IMG/VR virus record: IMGVR_UViG_3300017773_000052
Location: 1 to 35,583 of that record
Direction: 5' to 3' (one strand)
Source of the DNA: a virus
DNA: 35,583 nucleotides
The position numbers and the translations under genes are program-made. Shown here in pieces: positions 1 to 8,289 of the stretch. The notes under the pieces are model-generated. The model saw only the letters and a list, made by a program, of their open reading frames with translations. It was not told where the DNA came from and ran no database searches. Positions within the stretch are counted from its first letter, which is position 1, and the number at the start of each line of letters is the position of its first letter.

Positions 1-294
1 GAAGATATTAAACAAGCACACGCCGCAGCGATTGAAATGTATATACAAGGTCAGGTTGGACACAAAGGAGAAGGAGTTTATGGTGACATGTATTTTACTG
101 AAACATTACAAGACTGGGCTAAGTTTGATATAAACAAAAGAACAGCATTTGATGCCGCTATTAGTAGTGGCTTAGCGATAATGGGTTGTAACAGACATTT
201 ATATAGTCCTAACGCTACAATAGAGAAACAAAAATTAAACATAAGCATAGCAAAATACAAACAAAGAGGTATGCATTCAAAATTAATACAATAA
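1..294 (+). CDS. Probable terminase large subunit, C-terminal end (partial)
   Basis: The reading frame is open from base 1, so the gene starts upstream of the window; 97 C-terminal codons are visible and the frame ends with TAA at 292-294. The segment has a KRTAFDAAISSGLAIMG stretch (codons about 45-61) resembling the end of the nuclease domain of phage large terminases, followed by a basic tail. The gene lies four bases upstream of the portal gene, where the large terminase usually sits. Large terminase is the ATP-driven motor and nuclease that packages DNA through the portal. No Walker motif or catalytic Asp can be seen because the rest is outside the window. The name therefore rests on gene order and weak C-terminal similarity; an unrelated small head protein is possible. 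Confidence 0.5.
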   Translation, partial: EDIKQAHAAAIEMYIQGQVGHKGEGVYGDMYFTETLQDWAKFDINKRTAFDAAISSGLAIMGCNRHLYSPNATIEKQKLNISIAKYKQRGMHSKLIQ

Positions 295-298
295 TAAT

Positions 299-2728
299 AT
301 GGCTAATTCATTTTCAAAAGGTTATTTTCCTAGTCAAGTAGCAAGTGACAAAGAGAAAGCTTCTTTAGACTACGGTTTAAAGGTTGCTAAAGCAATCGAG
401 GACGAGTGGTTTAAACGTGATAACAGTGGTTATAGGTTTTCTAGTCATCAAAACAGCTTTCATAAGCTTAGGTTATATGCTAGAGGAGAACAATCTATAC
501 AAAAGTATAAAAATGAATTATCTATAAATGGTGACTTATCTTACTTGAATCTAGACTGGACACCTGTACCTATCATACCTAAATTTGTAGATATCGTAGT
601 TAACGGTATTGCTGAAAGAACATATGACGTTAAAGCGTTTTCTCAAGACCCTTACGGTGTAAGCAAGAGAACGAAGTACATGGAAGGTATCATAAGAGAT
701 CTTAAAACAAAAGAACTAAATGAGTTTGCTGAAGAAGCTTTTGGTATAAACTTATTCGCACACTCACCAGATAAACTACCAGATTCAGAAGAAGAGTTAG
801 CGTTGCATATGCAGCTTAACTACAAACAAGCAGTTGAACTAGCTGAGGAACAGGCAATTAATACTTTGTTTGAAGGTAATAGATATGAGTTAACTAAGAA
901 AAGGTTTTACTATGATATAGCCGTTCTTGGTATTGGTGCTGTTAAATGTATGTTCGATACATCAAGAGGTGTAACAGTTGAATATGTAGACCCAGCTAAC
1001 CTTGTTTATTCTCACACAGAATCACCATATTTTGACGATGTGTATTATGTTGGTGAAGTTAAAATGATACCTGTTAACGAGTTGGTTAAACAGTTTCCAA
1101 ACTTAACTCAAGAAGATCTAGAAGAGATAACATCTCAAAGTTATAACAAGATGGGTTATTACAATAGAGAGATCAGTGCTTCAGATGAACAAGATAAAAA
1201 CCAAATTCAAGTTTTATATTTTAACTATAAAACCTACGCTAATGAGGTTTATAAAGTAAAAGAAACTGCTACAGGTGCTAGTAAAGTCATAATAAAAGAT
1301 GATACTTTCAACCCTATTGAGGACGCTATGTTAGAAGCTAGGTTTGGTAAGATGTCAAGGTCAATTGAGGTTTTATATGAAGGAGCTTTAGTTCTAGGTA
1401 GCGATAGATTACTTAAATGGCAATTGGCTAAAAACATGATGAGACCTAAAAGTGATTTCACGAAGGTTAAAATGAACTACAGCATGGTAGCTCCTAGAAT
1501 GTATAAAGGTAAAATCGAGTCGCTTGTTAGTAGAATAACTGGTTTTGCTGACATGATACAACTTACACATTTAAAGCTACAACAAGTGTTATCACGCATG
1601 GTACCAGATGGTATATATTTAGATGCTGATGGTCTTGCTGAGATAGATTTAGGTAACGGTACAAACTACAATCCACAAGAAGCTTTAAACATGTTCTTCC
1701 AAACAGGTTCTATAATAGGTAGATCAATGACCTCTGATGGTGATATGAACCCAGGTAAAATGCCTATTCAGGAAATACAATCAGGTAGTGGTGGACAAAA
1801 AATGCAGTCTCTAATTCAAACGTATAATTATTATTTGCAAATGATTAGAGATGTAACCGGGCTTAACGAGGCTAGAGATGCTAGTACTCCTGACGCCAAA
1901 GCTTTAGTTGGCGTACAAAAGTTAGCAGCTGCAAATTCAAATGTAGCGACAAGACATATATTACAAGCTGGTTTATTTTTAACAGCTGAGATGGCAGAAG
2001 CGTTGTCACTTAGAATATCTGATATCATTGAATATTCACCAACAAGAGACGCGTTTATACAAAGCATAGGGACACATAACGTTGCTACTTTAGATGAAAT
2101 GAAAAACCTACATCTTTATGATTTTGGTATATTTATTGACTTACAGCCAGATGAAGAAGAAAGACAAATGCTTGAAAACAATATACAACAAGCTCTACAA
2201 CAACAGTTAATAGAATTAACAGATGCTATTGATTTAAGAGAGATTAAAAATGTTAAGCTAGCTAATCAGCTTCTTAAAGTTAGAAGAAAAGAAAAACTAA
2301 AGCAAGACCAACAAATGCAACAAGAGAACATGCAGGCACAAGCACAAGCAAATGCTCAGTCACAACAAGTAGCAGCTCAAGCTGAGGTTCAAAAAAGCCA
2401 AGCTTTAACACAAAGCCAAATACAACTAGAGCAAGCAAAATCTGAAATGGCACAGCAAAAGCTACAAATGGAAGCACAGATAAAAAAGCAACTAATGGAT
2501 CACGAGTTTCAACTTAACATGCAGTTAAAGCAGATGGAATTAGATACTATTAGTTCTAAAGAAAAAGAAAAAGAAGACAGAAAAGATGAGCGTACAAAAA
2601 TACAAGCATCTCAACAGTCTGAATTAATAGATCAAAGAGCAAAGAACGCACCACCGAAAAACTTTGAATCTAGAGGTAATGATACACTTGGTGGTGGTTT
2701 CGATTTAGGATCTTTTGATCCTAGATAA
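299..2728 (+). CDS. Portal protein (head-tail connector)
   Basis: An 809-residue protein directly after the presumed terminase end and before the scaffold and capsid genes. Portal proteins form the dodecameric ring at one capsid vertex through which DNA is packaged and ejected and to which the tail docks. The N-terminal and central parts are mixed alpha/beta, with a helical stem-like region ending in RDVTGLNEARDAST near residue 520, a pattern common in podoviral portals just before the stem helices. Residues about 620-770 are strongly Gln/Lys/Glu-rich and predicted coiled coil, which fits the helical barrel or crown at the end of long portals. At 809 aa it is longer than the T7 portal (about 535 aa) and resembles the long portals of marine podo-like phages. 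The start ATG at 299 follows an A/T-rich tract without a Shine-Dalgarno sequence. Confidence 0.85.
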   Translation: MANSFSKGYFPSQVASDKEKASLDYGLKVAKAIEDEWFKRDNSGYRFSSHQNSFHKLRLYARGEQSIQKYKNELSINGDLSYLNLDWTPVPIIPKFVDIVVNGIAERTYDVKAFSQDPYGVSKRTKYMEGIIRDLKTKELNEFAEEAFGINLFAHSPDKLPDSEEELALHMQLNYKQAVELAEEQAINTLFEGNRYELTKKRFYYDIAVLGIGAVKCMFDTSRGVTVEYVDPANLVYSHTESPYFDDVYYVGEVKMIPVNELVKQFPNLTQEDLEEITSQSYNKMGYYNREISASDEQDKNQIQVLYFNYKTYANEVYKVKETATGASKVIIKDDTFNPIEDAMLEARFGKMSRSIEVLYEGALVLGSDRLLKWQLAKNMMRPKSDFTKVKMNYSMVAPRMYKGKIESLVSRITGFADMIQLTHLKLQQVLSRMVPDGIYLDADGLAEIDLGNGTNYNPQEALNMFFQTGSIIGRSMTSDGDMNPGKMPIQEIQSGSGGQKMQSLIQTYNYYLQMIRDVTGLNEARDASTPDAKALVGVQKLAAANSNVATRHILQAGLFLTAEMAEALSLRISDIIEYSPTRDAFIQSIGTHNVATLDEMKNLHLYDFGIFIDLQPDEEERQMLENNIQQALQQQLIELTDAIDLREIKNVKLANQLLKVRRKEKLKQDQQMQQENMQAQAQANAQSQQVAAQAEVQKSQALTQSQIQLEQAKSEMAQQKLQMEAQIKKQLMDHEFQLNMQLKQMELDTISSKEKEKEDRKDERTKIQASQQSELIDQRAKNAPPKNFESRGNDTLGGGFDLGSFDPR

Positions 2729-2754
2729 GTTTAATTATTTAATTATATTATATT

Positions 2755-4032
2755 ATGGAAAATGAACAAAATCTAAAGGCGGATTTACCGAGCACGCCTC
2801 CACCTACAGAAGCTAAAAGCGATGTTGTGGTAAACGAACCGGTTAAAATTAAAAAAAGACCAAAACAATTAGTTAAAGAAACACCAGATGTTGTAAAGAT
2901 AGATATGGATGCTCTTGAGAAAAAGCAAGCACTACCTACAGAAGATAACATTGTAAAGGTTGATTTAACACAAAAACCAGAAACCGATGAAGTTAAAGAA
3001 AATAACGTTAACGACGACGGAGTGGTTACAGAGCTTAAAGATGCCGACACCACACCGAAACAAGAAGAGGTACCAGAGGAAACCAAAACACAAGAAGACA
3101 CACCGGTATTAGAAGAAATAACAGAGGAGCAAGTTGAAGAGAAAACAGAAGAATTAACCGAAGAGGTTGAAGAAGCTGTAGCTGAAGCTCAAGCAACTGG
3201 AGATCCACTACCGGAGAACATTCAAAAGGTGGTAGAGTTCATGAAAGACACTGGTGGTAGTTTAGAAGATTATGTTAGGTTGAACACTGACTACGCTTCT
3301 TTAAACGAACAACAGTTACTAAAAGAATACTATCAAAACACAAAACCCCATTTATCTAGTGATGAAATTGATTTCTTAATGGAAGATCAGTTTTCTTACG
3401 ATGAAGACACAGATGAGGATAGAGATGTAAAAAGAAAAAAGCTGGCATTAAAAGAGCAAGTTGCGAATGCCAAAAACCACTTAGACGGGTTAAAGTCTAA
3501 ATACTATGAAGAAATTAAAGCTGGAAGCAGGTTAGCGCCTGAGCAAAAGAAAGCTGTAGAATTTTTTAATAGATATAACAAAGAGCAGACTGAGGTCAAA
3601 AAGATCGAGGAACGTCAAATAAATGTATTTAACAAAGAAACCAATAAGGTTTTTAACGACAAGTTCAAAGGTTTTGAATATAACGTCGGAGATAAAAGAT
3701 ACAGATATAACGTTAAAGATGCTGATAAGGTTAAGAACACCCAAGGAGACATCACTAATTTTGTCAAAAAGTTTTTGAACAAGAACAATGAAATGTCAGA
3801 TGCCGTGGGTTATCACAAATCTTTATTTACAGCTATGAACCCCGATGCTGTTGCTAATCACTTTTATAATCAAGGTAAAGCTGATGCTTTAAAAGAAAGT
3901 ATTGCCAAGTCTAAAAACGTCGATATGGCGCCTAGACAAGGACATACAGAAATTAAACAAGGTGGAACTACTTATAGAGTAATAAGCGGCGACGACAGTA
4001 GTAGGCTTAGAGTTAAAATGAATAGAAAATAA
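2755..4032 (+). CDS. Putative capsid scaffolding protein
   Basis: A 425-residue protein between the portal and the major capsid gene, the usual place of the scaffold in T7-like phages. Scaffolds guide capsid assembly and leave the head before maturation. The first about 150 residues are low-complexity and very rich in Glu, Lys, Thr and Val, with a Glu-heavy stretch around 120-145. The middle (about 150-330) is charged and helical, with many Lys and Glu. The C-terminal 60 residues are basic and end in RLRVKMNRK, which would suit contact with an acidic capsid surface. No enzymatic motif is visible. The assignment comes from position and composition, as sequence conservation among scaffolds is low; a minor head protein is the main alternative. 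Confidence 0.7.
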   Translation: MENEQNLKADLPSTPPPTEAKSDVVVNEPVKIKKRPKQLVKETPDVVKIDMDALEKKQALPTEDNIVKVDLTQKPETDEVKENNVNDDGVVTELKDADTTPKQEEVPEETKTQEDTPVLEEITEEQVEEKTEELTEEVEEAVAEAQATGDPLPENIQKVVEFMKDTGGSLEDYVRLNTDYASLNEQQLLKEYYQNTKPHLSSDEIDFLMEDQFSYDEDTDEDRDVKRKKLALKEQVANAKNHLDGLKSKYYEEIKAGSRLAPEQKKAVEFFNRYNKEQTEVKKIEERQINVFNKETNKVFNDKFKGFEYNVGDKRYRYNVKDADKVKNTQGDITNFVKKFLNKNNEMSDAVGYHKSLFTAMNPDAVANHFYNQGKADALKESIAKSKNVDMAPRQGHTEIKQGGTTYRVISGDDSSRLRVKMNRK

Positions 4033-4057
4033 GTTTAACTAATTAAAATTAAAAATT

Positions 4058-5518
4058 ATGCCTTTTATTAATCCTGCACAAGGAGCGGAACTAAATCACG
4101 TAACTCCAGCTCCAGTGCAAAATTTGTACAATTCAAACTACCTAGCTTTTGATAGCGGTAGTGGTGGTGGTACATTCGCACAGCAATTTTTACCAGAAAT
4201 CTACGAGAAAGAAGTTGAAAGATACGGAAATAGAACTATCTCTGGTTTCTTAAAAATGGTTGGTGCTGAAATGCCATTACAATCTGACCAAGTAATCTGG
4301 TCTGAACAAGGAAGATTACACGTAGCGTATGACGCTGCAGAGAGTGGAGCTAACACAGTTCAAGTTACTACTGCTGCATCTAACACTATTTTATTACCTG
4401 CTAACCACAACGTACAGTTACACGATACAGTTATTATTTCTAACGCTGGTTCAACTTCTGTACTTAAATGTTTAGTTATTGCTTTGGCTGGTACTGGTAA
4501 CATTAATGTTACAGTACAACCTTATACTCAAGCTACTTTAGCAACTGGTGGTACATTCGCTAACGGAGACGATATTAAGTTATTCGTTTACGGTACTGAA
4601 TATAGAAAAGGTTCATCTGGAATCGTTGGTTCATTAGATGCTTCTTTCACTCAGTTTAGCAACAGACCAATCATCATGAGAGACAGATACCAAGTTAATG
4701 GTTCTGACACTGCTCAAATCGGTTGGGTTGAAGTTACTTCTGAAAATGGAGCTTCTGGTTTCCTATGGTACTTAAAATCTGAGCACGAAGCTCGTTTAAG
4801 ATTTGAAGATCAAATGGAAATGGCAATGGTTGAAGGTGAATTAGCTGCTCAAGCAATGGGTGCTAACGCATTTAACGTTCAAGGTACTGAAGGTTTATTC
4901 GCTGCTATTAACTCAAGAGGTCTTGTATGGACTGGTACTGATTTTGATCAAGTATCTGGTACTGCTCCTTATCCACAAGCTGGTTTAGGTGAGTTTGATA
5001 CTATCTTACAAGAACTTGACAAGCAAGGTGCTATTGAAGAAAACATGATGTTCTTAGACAGAGCTACTGCTCTAGAAATGGATAACATGTTATCTACTGC
5101 AAACTCTTCTTCAGGAATGAATGGATCATCTTATGGTGTATTCAACAACGAAGAAGAAATGGCTCTTAATTTAGGTTTCACAGGATTTAGAAGAGGTTCT
5201 TATGACTTCTACAAGTCTGACTGGAAATACCTAAACGATGCTACAACTAGAGGATTAGTTGGAGATATCGAAGGGCTTATTGTTCCTGCTGGTACATCTA
5301 CTGTATACGATCAGTCTATGGGTAAAAACATCTCTAGACCTTTCTTACACGTTAGATACAGAAAATCTGAAGCTGATGACAGAAAAATGAAATCATGGAT
5401 CACTGGATCTGTTGGTGGAAACTTTACTTCTGACGCTGATGAAATGGTAGTGAACTTCTTATCAGAAAGATGTTTATGTGTTCAAGGTGCGAATAACTTC
5501 GTATTATTGAAAAACTAA
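4058..5518 (+). CDS. Major capsid protein
   Basis: A 486-residue protein after the portal and scaffold genes and before a strong terminator. It is a soluble alpha/beta protein with no signal peptide or membrane segment. Its N-terminal part (EKEVERYGNRTISGFLKM, residues about 50-67) and the acidic central helix (HEARLRFEDQMEMAMVEGEL, about 240-260) look like N-arm and spine helices of an HK97-fold capsid protein. Residues about 110-185 are a Thr/Ala/Asn-rich beta segment that may be an inserted surface domain. Codon choice is noticeably more uniform than in neighbours (repeated GGT, GCT, TCT and TTA), as expected for the most abundant virion protein. The start ATG lies in AAAATTAAAAATTATG with no Shine-Dalgarno sequence. 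No prohead protease gene is adjacent. Confidence 0.88.
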   Translation: MPFINPAQGAELNHVTPAPVQNLYNSNYLAFDSGSGGGTFAQQFLPEIYEKEVERYGNRTISGFLKMVGAEMPLQSDQVIWSEQGRLHVAYDAAESGANTVQVTTAASNTILLPANHNVQLHDTVIISNAGSTSVLKCLVIALAGTGNINVTVQPYTQATLATGGTFANGDDIKLFVYGTEYRKGSSGIVGSLDASFTQFSNRPIIMRDRYQVNGSDTAQIGWVEVTSENGASGFLWYLKSEHEARLRFEDQMEMAMVEGELAAQAMGANAFNVQGTEGLFAAINSRGLVWTGTDFDQVSGTAPYPQAGLGEFDTILQELDKQGAIEENMMFLDRATALEMDNMLSTANSSSGMNGSSYGVFNNEEEMALNLGFTGFRRGSYDFYKSDWKYLNDATTRGLVGDIEGLIVPAGTSTVYDQSMGKNISRPFLHVRYRKSEADDRKMKSWITGSVGGNFTSDADEMVVNFLSERCLCVQGANNFVLLKN

Positions 5519-5532
5519 TATCATTATTTTTT

Positions 5533-5570
5533 AAAAGAACCGGGGCTTCGGCCTCGGTACTTTTATTTTT
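5533..5570 (+). terminator. Rho-independent terminator after the capsid gene
   Basis: A GC-rich stem ACCGGGGC (5539-5546) pairs with GCCTCGGT (5551-5558) with one G-U pair and closes on a C(TTCG)G tetraloop at 5547-5550, an especially stable loop. An outer AAAAG/CTTTT helix (5533-5537 with 5560-5564) extends it, followed by TTTTATTTTTATT. It lies 14 bases after the capsid stop codon and would end or attenuate transcription, uncoupling capsid output from the tail genes. Confidence 0.9.
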
Positions 5571-5593
5571 ATTAACTTTTATTATATTATATT

Positions 5594-6358
5594 ATGGAAA
5601 AATCAACAGTTACACAACCCACAGAATGGGTTACAAAAGATAGAAATTACTTAATTAAAGGTGATGTAACACCGGTAGTTCTTGTGATACCATCAAGACA
5701 CACAAGAAGAAAACCATTACTATGGTTTGACCCTGAGAAAGGTTACGAACGCGAACTTAGGTACGCTACTAACCAACCTTCAGTTTTTGTAGACGAGCAA
5801 AAAGGCCCTTCTACATTAGGTCACATAGTTATGAGAGATGGAAAACTAACAGTACCTGCTAGACAAAAAAATCTACAAATGTTTCTTTCTATTTATCACC
5901 CTAGGCTAAATACTTTATATACAGAGTTTGAAGCTGAAGTGGTAGCAGAAAACCAAACAGATTGGATTGAACTAGAGTTTGAGGCTGTTAAGCTAGCGAT
6001 GAGTTTAAGTATAGATGAAGCTGAAGCTATACTAAGAGTAGAGCAAGGTAGTAAAGTATCTAAGATGTCTTCTAAAGAGATTAAAAGAGATCTTTTACTA
6101 TATGCTAAACAAAAACCGCAAGCTTTTATACAACTAGCTTCTGATGATGACGTACAGTTAAGAAACATAGGTGTTAAAGCTGTAGAAGCAGGATTAATAT
6201 CATTGTCTTCAGATCAAAGACACTTTACTTGGACTTCAAGTAAAAAGAAACTTTGTACTGTTCCATTTGAAGAACATCCTTACAATGCTTTAGCGCATTG
6301 GTTGAAAACCGATGAAGGACTAGAAGTTCTTAAAGCAATTGAAAAGAAACTAAAATAA
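5594..6358 (+). CDS. Conserved phage head-associated protein, function unknown
   Basis: A 254-residue protein between the capsid terminator and the next hairpin. The N-terminal half (about 1-110) is beta-rich and basic, with an HTRRKPLLWFDPEKGYEREL segment near 35-55. The C-terminal half is helical and acidic to about residue 175, then ends in a Lys-rich helix. Similarly sized proteins often follow the capsid gene in marine podo-like phages, so a role in head decoration, head completion or regulation of head assembly is plausible. No catalytic motif, signal peptide or membrane segment is seen. The gene is flanked by a terminator upstream and a stem-loop downstream, so it may form its own small transcription unit. 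Confidence 0.6.
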   Translation: MEKSTVTQPTEWVTKDRNYLIKGDVTPVVLVIPSRHTRRKPLLWFDPEKGYERELRYATNQPSVFVDEQKGPSTLGHIVMRDGKLTVPARQKNLQMFLSIYHPRLNTLYTEFEAEVVAENQTDWIELEFEAVKLAMSLSIDEAEAILRVEQGSKVSKMSSKEIKRDLLLYAKQKPQAFIQLASDDDVQLRNIGVKAVEAGLISLSSDQRHFTWTSSKKKLCTVPFEEHPYNALAHWLKTDEGLEVLKAIEKKLK

Positions 6359-6364
6359 ATCACT

Positions 6365-6405
6365 TTGTAGTAGCAGTCGCTCTACGGGGCGATTGCAAAC
6401 TACAA
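6365..6405 (+). other. Strong intergenic RNA hairpin without a 3' U-tract
   Basis: TTGTAGT (6365-6371) pairs with ACTACAA (6399-6405), and GCAGTCGC (6373-6380) pairs with GCGATTGC (6389-6396) with one G-U pair, around an 8-base loop TCTACGGG. The 15-bp stem is interrupted only by a small A-rich internal bulge. It fills most of the gap between two head/tail genes. On the + strand it is followed by an A-run leading to the ATG at 6418 rather than a T-run. It is therefore not a classical + strand terminator; an RNA-processing or mRNA-stability element is more likely. Confidence 0.7.
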
Positions 6406-6417
6406 TAAAAAAAAATT

Positions 6418-7182
6418 ATGGCAGTCAATATAGATAACGTATATCAAAAAGTATTAGTTATAGCAAATAAAGAACAAAGAGGTTATATTACACCGCTTGA
6501 ATTTAATCTGTTAGCAAACCAAGCTCAACAAGACATATTCGAGCAGTATTTTTATGATCTAAATGCTTTTATGAGAATACCAGGTAATGATAGTACCTAT
6601 GCTGATCAAGTTGATTTGCTTAAAGAAAAGATAGATATATTCGAAAGATATAGAGTTGGTGTAGTTATGTCACAAACTAACGGTGAAGAAGGTTTAGGTA
6701 CTTTACCAAACTACTATAGATTAGGAGAATTATATTACAAGCATAGAGGTGGTTATGTAGAGATCGAGAAGATAAATCAAAATGACGTCCACCATATTCA
6801 AAATTCACCGCTAACAGCTCCTGCTTTAGCAAGACCAGTGTATGTTAGAGTTTCTCAAACAACTCCAACCGGACAGACAGGCACTACTTTAAATGGTATA
6901 CCTAGAAACACAACGGTACAAGTTTACCCACAAACTATAACAAGCAATGTATATTGTAACTACGTAGCTTTCCCAACAACAGTATCTTGGAATTACACTA
7001 TATTAAATGAGCAAGCATTATACAATGCAAATACTACACAACATTTTGAGCTACATGCATCAGAAGAAACAGAGTTAGTGATTAAAATTCTACAATTAGC
7101 TGGAATTATTATTAAAGACCCTGCTCTATATCAGATGGCGTCTCAAGAAAACCAAATAAATTCACAACAAGAAAAACAATAA
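6418..7182 (+). CDS. Head-tail connector / tail-associated structural protein
   Basis: A 254-residue protein upstream of the tail-tube candidate. Residues 1-80 are helical (NLLANQAQQDIFEQYFYDLN near 31-50), followed by a beta-rich region with many Thr and Asn (about 110-200) and a helical C-terminus (EETELVIKILQLAGIIIKDP near 220-240). Such a helix-beta-helix layout and the position after the capsid fit an adaptor or tail-tube-associated protein of podo-like phages. The start ATG follows ATAAAAAAAAATT, a long A-run that could promote initiation without a Shine-Dalgarno sequence, and it sits just past the hairpin ending at 6405. There is a 3-base gap to the next gene, so the two are probably co-translated. 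The exact virion role is not shown by the sequence. Confidence 0.6.
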   Translation: MAVNIDNVYQKVLVIANKEQRGYITPLEFNLLANQAQQDIFEQYFYDLNAFMRIPGNDSTYADQVDLLKEKIDIFERYRVGVVMSQTNGEEGLGTLPNYYRLGELYYKHRGGYVEIEKINQNDVHHIQNSPLTAPALARPVYVRVSQTTPTGQTGTTLNGIPRNTTVQVYPQTITSNVYCNYVAFPTTVSWNYTILNEQALYNANTTQHFELHASEETELVIKILQLAGIIIKDPALYQMASQENQINSQQEKQ

Positions 7183-7185
7183 GAT

Positions 7186-8286
7186 ATGCCACTATTTGAA
7201 GGAACACAACAACAATATTACGGTTCACAAAGTTTTATAGCTACCAGTGGTCAAACAGCTTTTGTTTTAACTTTCCCTGATAATCAAACACTATTAAACA
7301 ACTTAGCTACAATGCCAGACTCTTCTGGTGAGTTCAACGTTACTATAAACGGAGTAGCTACAACAGCTTTTACTTTTAATAACACCACTAACACTATTAC
7401 TCTAAACTCTGGAGCAACAGCCGCTGATGTTGTTTTAGTTACACTTATAAATCCTGACCTTGGTAATTATCAATACATAACAATGCAACAATTAATAAAC
7501 AACTTTATTATTAGTTATGTTGGTGAAGATAAAATTATACCTAAAGTTAGAAGATCAGACGTAGCTTTCCATGCTCAAAGAGGTTTGCAAGAAATGAGTT
7601 ACGATATACTAAGATCTGAGAAAAGTCAAGAAATTGAACTACCACCCACTCTTAAAATGGCACTACCACATGATTATGTTAATTACGTAAAGCTTTCTTG
7701 GAAAGATGATAGTGGTATAGAAAGAGTTATATACCCAGCTAGAAAAACTAGTAATCCTACCGCTGTTAACCAAGCCAGTGATTTTGGATATATATTTGAT
7801 GCTAATGGTAATTTAACAACTGCCAGTAACTCAGATACATGGACAACATTTAGTTCGCAGGGAACAGTGAGTGCAACAACAGGTACTTCAGATGATACAG
7901 ATATAGATCAGGCTTTTGTTGAGGGTAGAAGATACGGTTTAACACCAGAGCACGCTCACGTTAACGGTGTTTACTTTATAGATAACTCTAAAGGTTATAT
8001 TCATTTTAGTTCTGATTTATCAGCTAGAACAATAACGTTAAAATATATTAGCGATGGTTTAGCTACTGAAGACGAAATGATTATACATAAATTAGCTGAA
8101 GAAGCTATGTATAAATACGTGGCTCACGCTATACTAGCAACAAGGGTTAATATACCAGAATACATAGTGGCAAGATTTAAAAAAGAAAGGTTTGCAGCTA
8201 TAAGACAAGCTAAACTAAGGTTGTCTAACTTCAAGTCAGAAGAAATACGTCAAGTATTAAGAAACAAGTCTAAACAAATAAAATAA
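7186..8286 (+). CDS. Tail tubular protein A-like (T7 gp11 position)
   Basis: A 366-residue protein three bases after its upstream neighbour and three bases before the large nozzle-like gene. The N-terminal about 105 residues form a Thr/Asn-rich beta domain. The remainder includes a conserved-looking segment VAFHAQRGLQEMSYDILRSE (about residues 126-145), then ELPPTLKMALPHDYVNYVKL (about 150-169), a pattern typical of gp11-like adaptor/tail-tube proteins that join the portal to the tail nozzle. The C-terminal 80 residues are helical and basic. The N-terminal beta domain looks like an addition to the basic gp11 core and could be exposed on the tail. The order portal, capsid, gp11-like, gp12-like matches T7-like phages. 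Confidence 0.68.
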   Translation: MPLFEGTQQQYYGSQSFIATSGQTAFVLTFPDNQTLLNNLATMPDSSGEFNVTINGVATTAFTFNNTTNTITLNSGATAADVVLVTLINPDLGNYQYITMQQLINNFIISYVGEDKIIPKVRRSDVAFHAQRGLQEMSYDILRSEKSQEIELPPTLKMALPHDYVNYVKLSWKDDSGIERVIYPARKTSNPTAVNQASDFGYIFDANGNLTTASNSDTWTTFSSQGTVSATTGTSDDTDIDQAFVEGRRYGLTPEHAHVNGVYFIDNSKGYIHFSSDLSARTITLKYISDGLATEDEMIIHKLAEEAMYKYVAHAILATRVNIPEYIVARFKKERFAAIRQAKLRLSNFKSEEIRQVLRNKSKQIK

Positions 8287-8289
8287 CTT

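Noticed and set aside
6339-6367. Possible Bacteroidota promoter: TTG, 18 bases, TCACTTTG (close to TTG-N17-23-TAnnTTTG)
   Set aside because: One core base differs, TTTG also forms part of the hairpin stem, and such matches arise often in AT-rich DNA. Kept only as a lead.
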